Program-made: the position numbers and the translations under genes | NCBI GenBank assembly: GCA_025345505.1 | Contig: JANVCC010000073.1 | Location: 7,379,933 to 7,443,932, forward strand | Direction of reading: 5' to 3' | From: Todiramphus chloris collaris | Taxonomy: Eukaryota; Chordata; Aves; Coraciiformes; Alcedinidae | DNA length: 64,000 nucleotides | Shown: positions 37,601 to 49,900 of the stretch, piece after piece | Layout of the letters: every line of letters starts with the position of its first letter | Position numbering within the stretch: position 1 is the stretch's first letter | The notes under the pieces: generated by a model | Database searches by the model: none | What the model saw: only the letters and a program-made list of their open reading frames with translations | What the model was told of the DNA's origin: nothing

Positions 37601-38189
37601 TTTGGCTGTGACATTCATCCAGAAGAGAGACTGTTACCTAAAAATTCTGGTCTGTGCCACGTTTATCCTGTAATTAAAGCTGCACTAACACCACTAATAC
37701 TTACAAATCCCTGCAATCTATAGCATTATTTCTGTGTGGCTTGAAAACAAAAAGATTTTAAACCAGAGAACGCCAGGCTGTCCTACATGAAGAAGCCTCT
37801 AGACCTCTCCACTAGTGGAAAAGGAGTGGAGAATGAGTCTGCCTGGGTTCAACAGAAACTGCACCATTAGCTTTTAGGGCTCAAGGAGTCAGTCCTGCAG
37901 AGAGCAGGCGTTCCTTGCACTGCAGTGGGGCTTGGATCTGGCCTTGGCCCTTCTTGGCTCTACATTACTCCCTAGCCCATCCCGTTTAACTTGTCTGTAC
38001 CTGTGTAAGTAACAGGAAATCTTTTTTTCTAAGAGGTAATTTTAAAATGGCATTAAGGGAGCTTTTTGTGGCACGATGTTCAGAAAAACTAAGATATCTT
38101 GTGATGTTACAGCTGCTCTGTATGGATTTATTGACACACACAACACTTTACCATGAAAAGGAAAAGTCACTGCCCAGGGCAGTTTTCAA
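34672..38189. other. unique non-coding stretch
   Basis: No gene or young repeat is recognised. The part at 37060-37520 is AT-rich, with several TAATTA-type homeodomain cores (CTAATTAAC near 37448, ATAATTAG near 37369, TTAATGAG near 37394), and could be a conserved non-coding element. Confidence 0.5.
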
Positions 38190-38670
38190 TCCACCACGCA
38201 GTGATCTTCTGCGTAACGCGCGGCAATGTCACGTGGACCAAATTCAGCACACACACCCTCTGCTTCTCAGAGTGGCTGTGAAAATTAGATTTGTTATTGT
38301 TTTGTGAAGCCATCAGAAACTAGAAAATTAACTCCACAGAAAAGATGAGGAGGGAATTAATAATTCTGTCTTCATAGTGTTTGAATGACGTGAAGTGAAC
38401 AAAGCATGGGACGACACAACGAACAAAGGGCAGAAAACTGAATCTTGAATAGCTGCTCTTTACGTGGACGGCATTCGTCCCACGCGATGCACGAGGCAGC
38501 AGCTCTGTGGAAAAGACAAAATGTGTACGTGGGGTTAGGCTGTCTGGTGCTGCAGTTGCCCAAGGAGGCTGTATTAAGGTTACAGATAATTCCCAGCTTT
38601 CAAGCACTTGACTTTCCACCCTTTGTTTCTTGGTGATGCTTTCTGTGACTGGGTTTCGTACGTGCTGTGG
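38190..38670. promoter_or_regulatory. CpG and ACGTG motif cluster
   Basis: About 18 CpGs occur in 480 bp, including AACGCGCGG at 38215-38223 and CACGCGATGCACGAGG at 38481-38496. Five ACGTG pentamers lie at 38231, 38388, 38462, 38527 and 38660. ACGTG is the core of bHLH-PAS (hypoxia-type) sites and of some bZIP sites. The first sits in a CACGTG E-box and the second in TGACGTGA, a CRE-like site. Function is inference. Open frames here (38047-38676) have no domains. Confidence 0.35.
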
Positions 38671-41600
38671 GAGCATCTGGAAGCTCTTCTATAATGAATC
38701 AAGATCCAATTACAAAAGGTGTTGTCCAAATACAGAAGAAGATGCTGTCCACCACAAGGAATTGACAAAATCATTTTAATCTCTCTTCTTTTTTTTTGAT
38801 ATTTTTTTTTTTTAAGGTTAGAAGTCAAAGCAAAAGATAAAAGGAATTAATTTCATCTCAAATTCAGTGACTGTATATTTGAGGTTCACGAAGGAAGGGA
38901 ACAGGAAAACCTTGGAAAGCTTTGTTTCACAGGCTGCCATAGTAAAGCTTAAATGATAGATCTCATTTTGGACTCTAAGACGTTTGTACACTGAGAAGGA
39001 AGAAGCACAGTAGACATGACTTTCACAGAAGTGGCAGCGAGGAGGATGTGGGTGCGCAGGGGAAGCAGCCAGGATGGGTGGGTGCAGCTTCAGGATCACA
39101 AGTCTGTATAAGGCAACAGAAACCTCCTTGAGCATCCCTGCCTCTCTCCTGTACTGATCTGCAGATGAATGGTTTGATTGCTTCCTCCCCGTGGGCATTC
39201 CTTGCTGCTTGGTAAAAAGACTTTCTTTTCTCCTACAGAAATCCAAGGAAAATAAAGTTTGTTTTATTTAGATTTCAAGTGATGACTAACTGGTAAATTC
39301 AGAGAGATTTCATGAATAGTTTCGGCTTTATTTTTCCCTTGGGGAAAGTTCATCCATCTCTACCTCTCATTTAAGGGAATATTTTCATTTTGATCGTAAG
39401 GCAGGAGCCCCCAACTTTCTTACCCTGTTTTCTTTCTTTTTCACTGCTGTTTCACTTGGTACCTATTATCCTAATGTGATACAGAGGAGATCTGCAAAAT
39501 TCCCTATTGTTGCAACTTCTTCTTTTTCATTTCTGGAGGAGAATCATTTTGACAGAATTTTGATTGCGGCACATTCCTTTCCCTGTTAAATCAGTGACAG
39601 ACATTTTTAGCTACTCGATCTGCTTTCTCTGGCTAGGGCCATTGTCACCAACAAAAGAAATGATACACTGCAACCCTGCTACAGCTAGGAACTGTCCTGT
39701 TGTAGTAGTGGCTGTGTACATCCAGACACAGAAGTCTTGATGTAGAGAAATCAGTTTTTGCAGTGAGACATAGCCCAAGGCCTCTATTTAGCAGAACTTC
39801 TAAGCATGCAAGTACTCCATTGATGATGGCACTTAAATTTACCCACTTTTCATCACTCTGATGAGCAGGAACTTCAGGGGATGCTGTTCCTGTATGGAAT
39901 ACAAATCACATGAAACCCTGAACAGAAGGTATCAGCAAAAGCATTTACAACTTTCAAGGCAATTCTGTTTTGGTTGTTTTGTTTGTTTGGTTTTTTTCCA
40001 GTTGTGCTTGCCCCTGGAAGGTCTTCAGCAAAGTGTTTGGGCTTTTTGGACATAATAGCACTCTGACCTTGTGCAAAATGGATGCTGCCCTTTCTGTCTG
40101 ATGGTGGGAAGGCTTCATTTTGGGACACTACATCATTTAAGAATTTTAGGTCTTAGTGTAGACATAATAAATGGCCTGCATTTCAAGGAAGAAAATGAGG
40201 ACCAGCACCTGGGACTCCATGGGCTCTCCACAGATGCCACTTTAGCACAGCAGTGCGTCCTGTGTCAGGAATGTGGAGCTAAACACATAGCAGCTGTCAG
40301 CCTGCAGAGAGAGCAGTGGGAGCGTGTTTCTCTGCGGGAACCGCTCTGTCCTCCGTCCCTTAGACTCCGAGCGTTGCAAATGATGCGCCAATTAAGTTGC
40401 ATGCAAGCAATTGCAGCTCTCTGCTGATGGGGGTGAGAGGCAACAAACGTGTCTTTTACTGATGATTTCCAATAGGTAGAGTGCACATTTAAAGGACTAC
40501 TAGGTTATCAGAGTATATTGTGGGATGGATGAACTTCCCCTTACGACAAGGGACAGCAAGATGAATGGGAGACTTGCCACTGATGGCTACTAGGACACTT
40601 CTTGGATAAATATGCCATTCATCTTCTCACAAAGCACATCTCTATTGTAGAGCACCAGCTATGTCAGCGTAGGAATACCATCAAAATCCAGGCAGTAAAA
40701 GCTCTGAGAGACAGGCAGCCTTTGGTGCTAGCATGGTTTCCACCTTCAGCTGCACCCGCCTACTTGGTGAGTTATTGTTATTGTGTATGTAAGTAACTCT
40801 CTGCAGACAATTTACATCTTCACCAATGCAGCACATTTGCTTTGTGACAGCTTTAGCACCCTGATTACATATAATCTGTTCAGGCTGTAGGGAAGAACTG
40901 CTTCTCTTCTTATTCCCTCATCACTCACACATACCCCTCCTGTCTCTCACCCTCCTCCAAGCACAGGAAGCAGGAGAGGAGGCGAGGGGAAGCAGCACTC
41001 ACTCCCCTTGTCTTTGGCTTCTTAGGGAAGGCGCCCTAGATTCATGGCAGGACCCACGCAGGATAACCTAACTCCAGTTTGTCCCTGGGTTTTGCCCTCA
41101 ACCAACTCCTTCCCTTGTGAGACTTTCTGAGGTGCTCCATTCTTCCCCAGTGCAAGGTCAGTCTTCAAGGAGGTACTTTCCGTGGCAGTGCTCCCAGCAG
41201 GATCATTGTGGTCATCTCAACGACTCCTCAAAAGAGATGTGTTTTTCTAGCGCACTGCTGTCTGTTCAGGCAGGACACAACCCTTAGCTTTAAAGCTACA
41301 TTTACAGGGGATGAAGCCAAAGCAATTTTTGTCTAGCCCCTGGGTTCACACTGAGCCAGAGATCTGCCAGCTCTGGCCCAGCACTGCAGGAATTCAGCAG
41401 CCCCATCAGTGTAACGGTGCCGCTGGTGTATCACTGGAATGCTTAGCTGTGTAATAGCCCACAACTCCAGGAGGGCTTGTCTTGCAGGAGGCTTAAGACA
41501 TCCACTTTAAATATACAGAAAAAATACGAAACAAAACTGAGTATTCTCTCAGGCAGCAAAACACGTATCAAAGATACCTGGATTTAGGCTCTGCAGAAAG

Positions 41601-42083
41601 CATGACTTGGTCTCTGTATAAAAAATTACAGTCTAATAAAGTTAGCACAATTAAACAGATGATAATAACAGAGATTAGCATGTAAATAAAATTCAAGCCA
41701 TCAGGAAAAGTTTATTTCCATCGTGTCACAAGCTGACTTTTGTGTGTGTGTGACAAGATCAGAAATATTTTGGTAATTATTACATAAGCAGGAAGCACAA
41801 TCATTGTCAAAGCTACTTTCAATTGTCTGATACTATATGCTGTTATTGGCATTTACGTGCAATTGATTGGTCACAATCTCAAGATGATAAAATTGTTCTG
41901 CTCCTATTGTGAAGAGGCTCAGCCTGTCAGAACAGGTTGGGACAGAGGCTGGTAGGGTATAACCATCAGCAGCTGTGGAATGCAATGCAACCTGCAGCTC
42001 AGGAAGTCCTTATAGTGCTGATTGCTGAAAGGATGAAGTGTGTTTTGGGGGAAGGATGGTTGTTTTCCGTTGGCATTCATCCC
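38671..42083. other. unique non-coding stretch
   Basis: No gene is recognised. T-rich homopolymers occur at about 38787-38814. The 142-codon minus-strand frame (38818-39246) and the 118-codon frame (40071-40427) show no family features. The segment 41590-41900 carries a cluster of SOX-type cores, described among the findings. Confidence 0.5.
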
Positions 42084-42155
42084 AGTCACTGTCAGAGAAA
42101 GCATAGGAGGATAGATGAACTTCTGGCCTGATCCAGTATGGCTGGTTTTATGTTG
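42084..42155 (+). mobile_element. ancient CR1/L3-like 3'-tail relic
   Basis: CAGTCACTGTCAGAGAAAGC, then GGATAGATGAACTTCTGGCC, then TGATCCAGTATGGCTGG and TTTTATGTTG follow, in order, the 'gtcagagacaggatactgg...gatggacctttggtctgacccagtatggc...ttcttatgtt' tail found on old LINE/SINE families of turtles and crocodilians. About 70 bp are recognisable and the upstream limit is uncertain. Family assignment (CR1, L3 or a SINE sharing the tail) is not resolved. Confidence 0.62.
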
Positions 42156-43546
42156 CAAGGATATTGTTAATTATTCAAGAGCAAAGAAGAAAGTCTTTAG
42201 GATAGTATGGCATCAGTGAAAAATAGTAATAGACTTGGACAACTGCACAGGTTTTGATTGAGGTGCTGCTGATGTAATAAGCAGTTGAGACCTGATGGAG
42301 TTCACTGTCACTTCAAATGCACTTTTAAAGTGTGGCTTTAATTTTGGAGTAAGATCTCTCTGGTCTGAGAGCTGTGCGATGTATCATTTGTTAGCAAAAT
42401 GCCATGTGTACTAGTAAGTGCATCTGTGAAGAAACAGATGCGAAAGTGAAAGATGGCAAAGACTTTAAAAGCATTAATGAGTTGGAAACAGGTCAGCAAT
42501 AGAGTCCTGGGTTGTTAAAGATGTCCTCTTGGTTCAGAATAATTACCAGTGTAAGCTGGGCTGACGTTCTCAGAGCAGTGCGGCAAACTCAGATGAACTG
42601 CAGGCTTAGAAATGAGTCACAAAGTGTCCACTACCTTCTGCTGCCAGGAGGATGATGGAAAAAATGTCCATTTTTGGCATTACCAGTCAAAATGATGCTT
42701 TAATATTTGAATAGCCTTTTAAAAAGTAACCCTCTTCTTTAAGAATTGGTTCATCTGTGTGAAATCCAGATTTGTGAAATTACATTGGGCTAGACCCTCA
42801 GATAGTCTAAGTCCCAGATAATTGTCTCTATACAGCAAATGAGAATCTCTCCCATTAATCTTACTGCTCTACTAAGGAAGCAGCCATATCATTCTAGACC
42901 TTCCCTCAGGCCAAAGCTGCCAAGAGAACTCTGAAAAAGGGCCAATTTACAGATAAGCAGGTTTTCATTCAAGCCTGGGGACCATTTTTGTATTTGTTTG
43001 TTTCTCTTCTTAAATAAAACTAATCTAAGGAATTTCATGGGGTTTGTATTTTGAATAACTTTTCTTCAGCAGATAAATTGCTAAAACGACCTTTCTTTAA
43101 ATCCTATTAGTGACCTCTGCATTTAAGGGATAATAGAGTTTTTTTCCTATCTGTAAACCAGGAAGAAAATCAAACAATGTGTGCAAAGTGAAGAGAAAGA
43201 AGATTTCATTAGATGTGTGAAATTCTAAAGTTGAAAAATGTCCTGAGATTAGATTTCTAAAACAGCATTTCAGTAGTTAGTCCATAGAAAACAAAAAACC
43301 AACCAACTGAACAAGTAAGGAATTCTGGGGGAGGGAATCCACAAACGTTTTGTTAAAAGTCTTCATAGGTCTCCTGGGTTTTATTCTTTTCCTCTAAATT
43401 AAGATGTAGGTCATCTTGCATCATTGAGATATATATGTCACATAGATGATATTTTTTGGGAACAGTTTTCACTAGAAATTGACCCAGTCATGCAAATTCT
43501 CATTTATCTGGTTATTTTTTATACAAGTAATCCCATCAACCGTAGC
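42156..43546. other. unique non-coding stretch
   Basis: No gene, RNA or recognisable young repeat is seen. Confidence 0.55.
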
Positions 43547-43945
43547 CCATAGACTCACAGAGCTTTGAGAGACAGGATCATTAGTTCACCTGAGTTCATC
43601 TCATGTGCATTGTGGGCAGTTAAATTTTCAGTCACCCCTGTGTTGAGCCCAACACGCTGTATTTTAAAGACTTGTATAGTTCAGGAAGACAGTTACCTTG
43701 ATCTCAAGGTGTTGAGATTTCACTCTTTCCTAGAGTCACCTCTTTCAATTGCTGTTTAGAGTCCCTGTTTCAAATTGGTGCTTTATCTGCAATTAAAACT
43801 TTTCTGTCTTCCCGTTTCAGTTCTTGTAATGCCTTTTCTGCTGTGCTAAGAAATCTTCCACTGCCTCGCATTTCTTCCCAGTGAAATCCTTGTACACTGT
43901 AATGTTGTCATTTTTCAGTCCTCTTCCTGACAAACTGAATATAGC
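43547..43945 (-). mobile_element. ancient CR1-clade LINE relic (3' part)
   Basis: The plus strand reads as the reverse complement of an old CR1 3' region. In order I see CATAGACTCACAGAGCTTTG, a GATCATTAGTTCACCTGAG block, CAGTCACCCCTGTGTTGAGC, TTTAAAGACTTG, CAAGGTGTTGAGATTTCACT, TTGGTGCTTTATCTGCAATT, TCTTGTAATGCCTTTTCTGC, CCTTGTACACTGTAATGTTG and CTGACAAACTGAATATAGC. All have counterparts in order in turtle/crocodile-type CR1 consensus as I remember it. About 400 bp of co-linear match across a highly diverged copy makes chance unlikely. Open frames at 43565-44191 fall in this relic. Confidence 0.75.
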
Positions 43946-46900
43946 GGTACTTGAATTCTTCCTGTCCCTGTCCCTCCCAGGGATTCTGTATTTCAAGACA
44001 GTGACTGTAACAGAACTAGCTGCATAATTAAGGCAATTTTCCGAGTGTTCTGACCAAGTATGGTAAATTGAGGATTTGGCGAAGTAGGTAAAATAGCACT
44101 GACTGTGAATTGCTCTCAGACACGACAGGCGCTGGACTGTGCCTTTGCACAGGCGTGGAGAGAAGCGATGTTCAGCACTGGATGCTGCCAAGTAGTTTAG
44201 TTAAATTTGCTGCAGTCAGCCAGTCCCCATTTGGCATACAAAGAAACTGCGCACAACTTGCTGAAATGTAATCACTGAGTCACGTCATTGAGCGCTTAAT
44301 CTCTAGGAAAGTTAACTTTTTCGGCACAGGGTAGATCACATCAGCAGGATTCTTTCTTATTTATTCCCAGGTGATGATGCCTTCTGCTTCTCTTGCAAGA
44401 GATTGTGGGCAATGCTATGGGAGCCTCTTTGATGTCGTCTCACGTTGCTTTTACACACACATGAAAAATGCAAAAGCACAGCTTGTTTACTGTAGCTCAG
44501 CAAAGGGGCAGGTACACTTAAATCAAAGAACTTGCCAATACCCACGCCTGAGTGTGTAGGCTTCATTATTAGACAGTTCTTTGGGGGCTTTAAAACATGG
44601 TGCCATCTAACAAAATCCTCAGACACCAGGAATGAGGCTATTCCCCTTACTGTACTTGGCAGGCATCTGTTAAACTAGCAGCTCTTCCTCTGGCAGCTGC
44701 GCCAGGAGGAATAAAATGAAAAGGTTGTGCCAGTATTTACTGACCGCACAGCTGCCTTCACAGGCAGAGTTACAAAGTCATTTCTTGTCATGCCTCCTGT
44801 GACAGTCGGGCTCCTGCTCAGCCTTCTGATTTCCTTGACGCCCTCTTCCCAATGCGTGATGTTCCTTTGAAACATCACTATTTATTCATTTGACAGTTGC
44901 AATGTCAGTGACGAGGAAGGAGGACAAATGGCTGTGTCTTTGCAAAAAGAAGTTGGAAGTGAGAAAAATCAAAGTCCTTGTTGAGTTTTGAATCTTCAGC
45001 TCTCTGTTGTGCCCCTAGAAGTGTGGGCTTTTAGCCCACCTGAAGACACCCAAAATGTGTATTTGGGTCATGTACATTAGAGAGTCATCTTCTGCCCTTC
45101 AACGTTAATGCTTTTCTGACAAATGAGCAAGGAAAAGGGAAGACTCTATAGCCTGTAAGGCAACAGTGGTATTTTTGCTTCAGTCACTTGATTTGACATT
45201 TGGTTTTTCAGAGACTCTGTCCAAAAAAGCACCCCTGCTCCTCCCCTCAGCCTCTTTTGACTCCAACTAGAGCTTCTCACCTGTTTTTCTGTTTGATTTC
45301 TTTGATACCTCTAAAGCATAACCCTGAAATTGAGAACAGGCCTAATGGACGAGTTTCTTCTTTATGATTCTGCTTTGGATCTGAAAGGCAATAAAGAAGA
45401 TTTTCTAAATCTCTTCTTATCTCTGTCACTTAAAGCCACTCTCAAGCTAGCAATGCAGAGCACTAGCAATTAAACCCCAGGCAGAATTTCTGATGATCTT
45501 CAGGATCCATGGGCATTTACTCTTCTGCAAACCTCCTCCAGGCTATTCAGACTAAAACTGAAGTGCTTACATGGAAGAAGGTGGGGAGGGAATGAGGTGA
45601 CTGAGCAGGTGTGACTTACACAACTATAAAGAGTCACAGGAGACTTTCATCTTATTCCTCACTCTTGGAACTCACTGGAATTTTAATAACTGAAATGGAA
45701 GCGAGGGGCTCTAAACACAGGTCTGTTTATCAGGTTTCTGTTCACCTGCAATTGGACGGTTGTTACCTGCTTTCAAAACACTGGCAGCTAAGCTAGCTAA
45801 TGAGTCTCTTTTTTTAAGAGAAGAAAAGGAAATCAAGCTACATTTCCTACATTCTTACATCTTTTTGAGGATTCTATTCTTAGGCCAGGACCCTGATGAA
45901 ATGCAGAATTTTCAAAGTACTAGCAGCTGAGAAATAGGAAAGCAGTTACAATCTAACAAGTAGCCAGATGGGAAGATAATACAGGTAATGTCATGGACAG
46001 CTTTGTGTTCCCCAAGCCCTTCCTGCCAGGAAGGCAACAAGGGTTTAAAATGACACTTGTCCGTTGTGAGATCAAAAAAAAAAAAGAATCCAAAACATTT
46101 CCCTTCATCTGGATGGTAGTAGGGTTCTGGTCACAAAGGTCAGTTCTGAATACGCAGACACAATTGAATGAGAAATGCTGTGCTTTCCTAGACTTCTCTA
46201 TACTTCAGAAGGATTAGTTCAGGACACTAACACAAGCATATTTTATATTGTTATGTCTTTTGGAAAAACAGCAATTCAGAATTCTCTTTTTCTTTTGTCC
46301 CCTAGTGACTGACTTTATCAATTTTCTTAAAAAATTGGCTCCTGCAGCACTTGTTAGAGCAGGCAGCTGCTGAGTGCTGCTGGTGCATCCCTGTGTATCC
46401 TCACGAGAAGGTGTACAAGCTTATGATGGTCACAGCAGGGGTGAGACACTGGAGCAGCTGAGATGTCAGCATGAGCTTTGTGCTTCTATCGAGGGTACAG
46501 ATTGTCCATAGATGATAGGTAAGTAAACACAGTATGTGTATCTGTGAGTGCATAAATTCCAAGGGAACTGTCAATAAGAGTGTCAGTGCACCCTTACTAA
46601 TAGCTTGCTAATTGTTTGCTGGTTTCTATTGATCTTTAAATTGCATAAAGTCGAGATCAATTTCCTGAGTAATGCCTCTGACATTTGTAAGCAGTACCCA
46701 AGGTAATAATTGATCTTAGGTCATCTTGTCTGGGACTGACAACATTGTAAATGTCCACTGATCAATACATTCCCAAATAGTGCTTTAGTGATACCTTTTG
46801 AAAGGTGTATGTCTCATAGAAGGTATATGCACTGCAGGAGCTTTTCTGAAAGCACAGAAAGAAGGGCTCTCTCTTCCTTCTCTGACCCTTACATATATCC

Positions 46901-49900
46901 ATCCGGTCACTGTGGAGTTTCTGCTTTTCCCTGGGCATCTAAGAAATGCAGCACCTGTATTTAAGAACCAGAGTCTTTTAGGAGAACAGTTTGGTGGGAA
47001 TTCTAATGAAGTATGTTCAAAAAACCACGTATTCCTGTTTGGATTGCATAGTAAATCACATTGCACTTCATTGTGGTAATTTTCCTGATCAACACTGTCT
47101 TTGGATGAATCCCATAGGACTTCTTCATCGTCAGCCATCCAGCCTGGCAATGGAGAGAGAAGGATCAGTCACGATTCCTTCCTCAGATGTGTTCTTCAAC
47201 CCCAAGCTGAGAGCACCTGGTTTAATCCTCTGCCAACTGTACGTCCTTGAAGGGAGCTGAAATATATGTTATTCTTTTCTACTATTGCCAACCCAAAGAG
47301 TTAAAAGAAAACAGAAGTCAGGCTCCAAAAATACATGAGATAGTTTAAAAATATATATTAATGCCAGAGTGATCTTCAGGCATTGTTGGGCACTTCATCG
47401 TACTCGAATTAGATCACTGAACTTCAATTTTCTCTGTAACCATCAGGATAAAACTTAGCATTCTCCTCTAGATCCATGCCACAGGGAGGCAAAGCATTAA
47501 AGCACCAGTCGATGAAAAGCCTTATGCAGCGGGGTCCCGCAATCTGATTGCAAGGGTGGGCATTGGCACTTCTCCGTCTTCTGAAGCTTCAGCGTCAGCA
47601 GCTGCTCAAAAGAGAACATGATTTAAAACAAAATTGTTCCTACCCTTCAGCTCCAGCTTGTCCCCCGCTCTGGCTGGGTTGGTAAGGTTGGTGAAGGAGA
47701 GGGTACGTGTCTGAGATACCCAAGAGAGCTAAGGTAGGACCTTGGCATGTTGCTGTCCCAGCCTGTTTCTTCCTCTTGTCCTAGTTTCAACTAATTTCAA
47801 ATTCAACTAATTTAATTTCAATTAATGGGAGAAATTCAGTAAGATTTGCAAATGGAAGAATTACTCCAGCCTGCCCTGTGTGCTCTTACAAACTCTAGTC
47901 TGAGCTCAGACACTGTTCTTGTAGCAGAAAGCTCTTCTGGTTTGAGAGGGAAGCATTGGGGTGCACTGAGGACAGGATCTTGGCTCTCAGTCTCCACTTG
48001 TTTTTTTCAGTCCCCTTTGAAGTTCTTCTGCCTTGTGTCTTTCTTGCAGTAAATATCAAAGGCTAGTGGGGTTTTGGCTGATATAATTAAGATAAGCAAT
48101 AGGCAATTGTATGCAGAGCAGCCTCCTGCTCCCTGAGGTCACAGTGTAACCTTAGCAGCAGCCTGCACTTCACTGCCCCTGCCTGCATGCTGCTATCCCT
48201 TCTAATCCCTTCTGTCACTTGAATAACCTTGCTGAAGCCAACAGATTTAATCATGTCCAGCTTACCTCGGTGTACCACTTGCATATGTCCTTTTGGGGCC
48301 AGCACTATGGAGATCTGGGTCCAAAACGAATCCCATAATATAGAGGTGGAAATGCCCCATGTGGGAAGTGCCCCCACCTGTCCTGAGGTGGAAGGGCCCC
48401 GCTGAGAAAAGTCTATGTGAAAATTTTGCGCCGGCTATGAAGAACATGGTAGGAAAGCATTGACTCTCTGGTAGCTTCCTGAAGTGATTAAATAACAGCC
48501 ATGTGCTCATCATAGACTAAAGTGGGTCAGAACCTATTGAAATAGCTTGTTTTCCTCAATCTCATGCAAAGAGGAGGAACTCTCAAAGCAGTGGTGTTTT
48601 GCACTTTGGCCATGTTCTCTCTAAATGAGAATGTATTTTCTGCCTGCCTTTCAAAGTTGTGGATGAGGCTGTATTAGGCTTCTGCACATCCCACACCAGC
48701 ACCCAGTTACAGAATCAGAGCCTGGCATTCTGACTCCTCATTATCACCGAAGTGTTGCTGCCGTACGTAACAGAAGGCATGAATGCATCAGAAAAGACAA
48801 AGCTGACTTATTTGGACTTAAAAACCTACGCCTGGGAAATGCTAGAGTGATAGAAATTTGACATACTGCAGAAGCACTGAAATCCTTCTCTTCTCCCCTT
48901 TTCTTCCTTCCATAAAAGCGAGTTAGGTTTCAAAAAACGAGGATCATGGTAACTGGTCACTGGCCTTCTATTTTGACCGAACAACCGTGACTACTTGAGT
49001 TGTTAGCAAGGGCTCTGACAAAGAGGAATAGCTAAATACATGGAAAATTGCCCTAACAAGAAGTTAACAGATATTAACAGTAGCTACGAAAACCAGTATG
49101 TGCTCTGGTGACACGGTATGTGCAGGATTGGTTTCTCATGACTACAAGCCAAGTCATACAGAACTTGCAGTTTGCCCTTAACCATAATTTATATCCACCA
49201 GGACTCCAAGCAGCTTCATAAAAAATGCCAACCAATCTATATCTATCATGTTTCATGTTTGGGTGAAGAATATGGGTATTACTTGTATTAAGTTTCATGA
49301 AATATTTGCTTTTATATTCATATTGGTAGATGACTCTGCCAAAGTTGTTTTTTAAGGTGGGTGAGGGATAGTGCACAGAAGGAGGGGGTGCTAAAGGAGA
49401 GATGGGAAGGATGTTGGGTGTGATTTTTCTCTTACTGACGACAAAAGCCATAAACCCTCCTTGCCTTGGGGGAAAGTATACGCAAGAGACTTTCTGGCAT
49501 AGCCAGATCTGTCTAGAACAGGACAATTATTTTCTGCAAGGCTTCTTAAACACATTTTCCCAAAGTAAATTGATCCTGACAGAAGCCTTTCTGTCACCAC
49601 TACGTTCTGTCTTGAGAAGAGCCTGCCATCTCGGCTGAGATTTGCCAGATTTACACATCTCTGCTGAGGACTGGACAGGCTCTTTGTGGTATTAGATGTC
49701 CAAGTATGTAGCTGTACCTCTCTTCCAAAGTATATTAACTATCAAATACAGGGAGTGCAGATAGCTCCTATCTTCTTAATGGCTAGTTCAAAAATACAAC
49801 TTTGTCACAGAAGTATTTTCTCCAGGAAGAGATAAAACAAGCCAGAAGGTTTGCATTTGATTACTTTATTAATCTGGCATTGTCCTTCCTCTTTTAAAAA

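Noticed and set aside
49074..49526. 150-codon minus-strand open frame
   Set aside because: No family motif, mixed low-quality composition, and overlapping frames on both strands; treated as chance.
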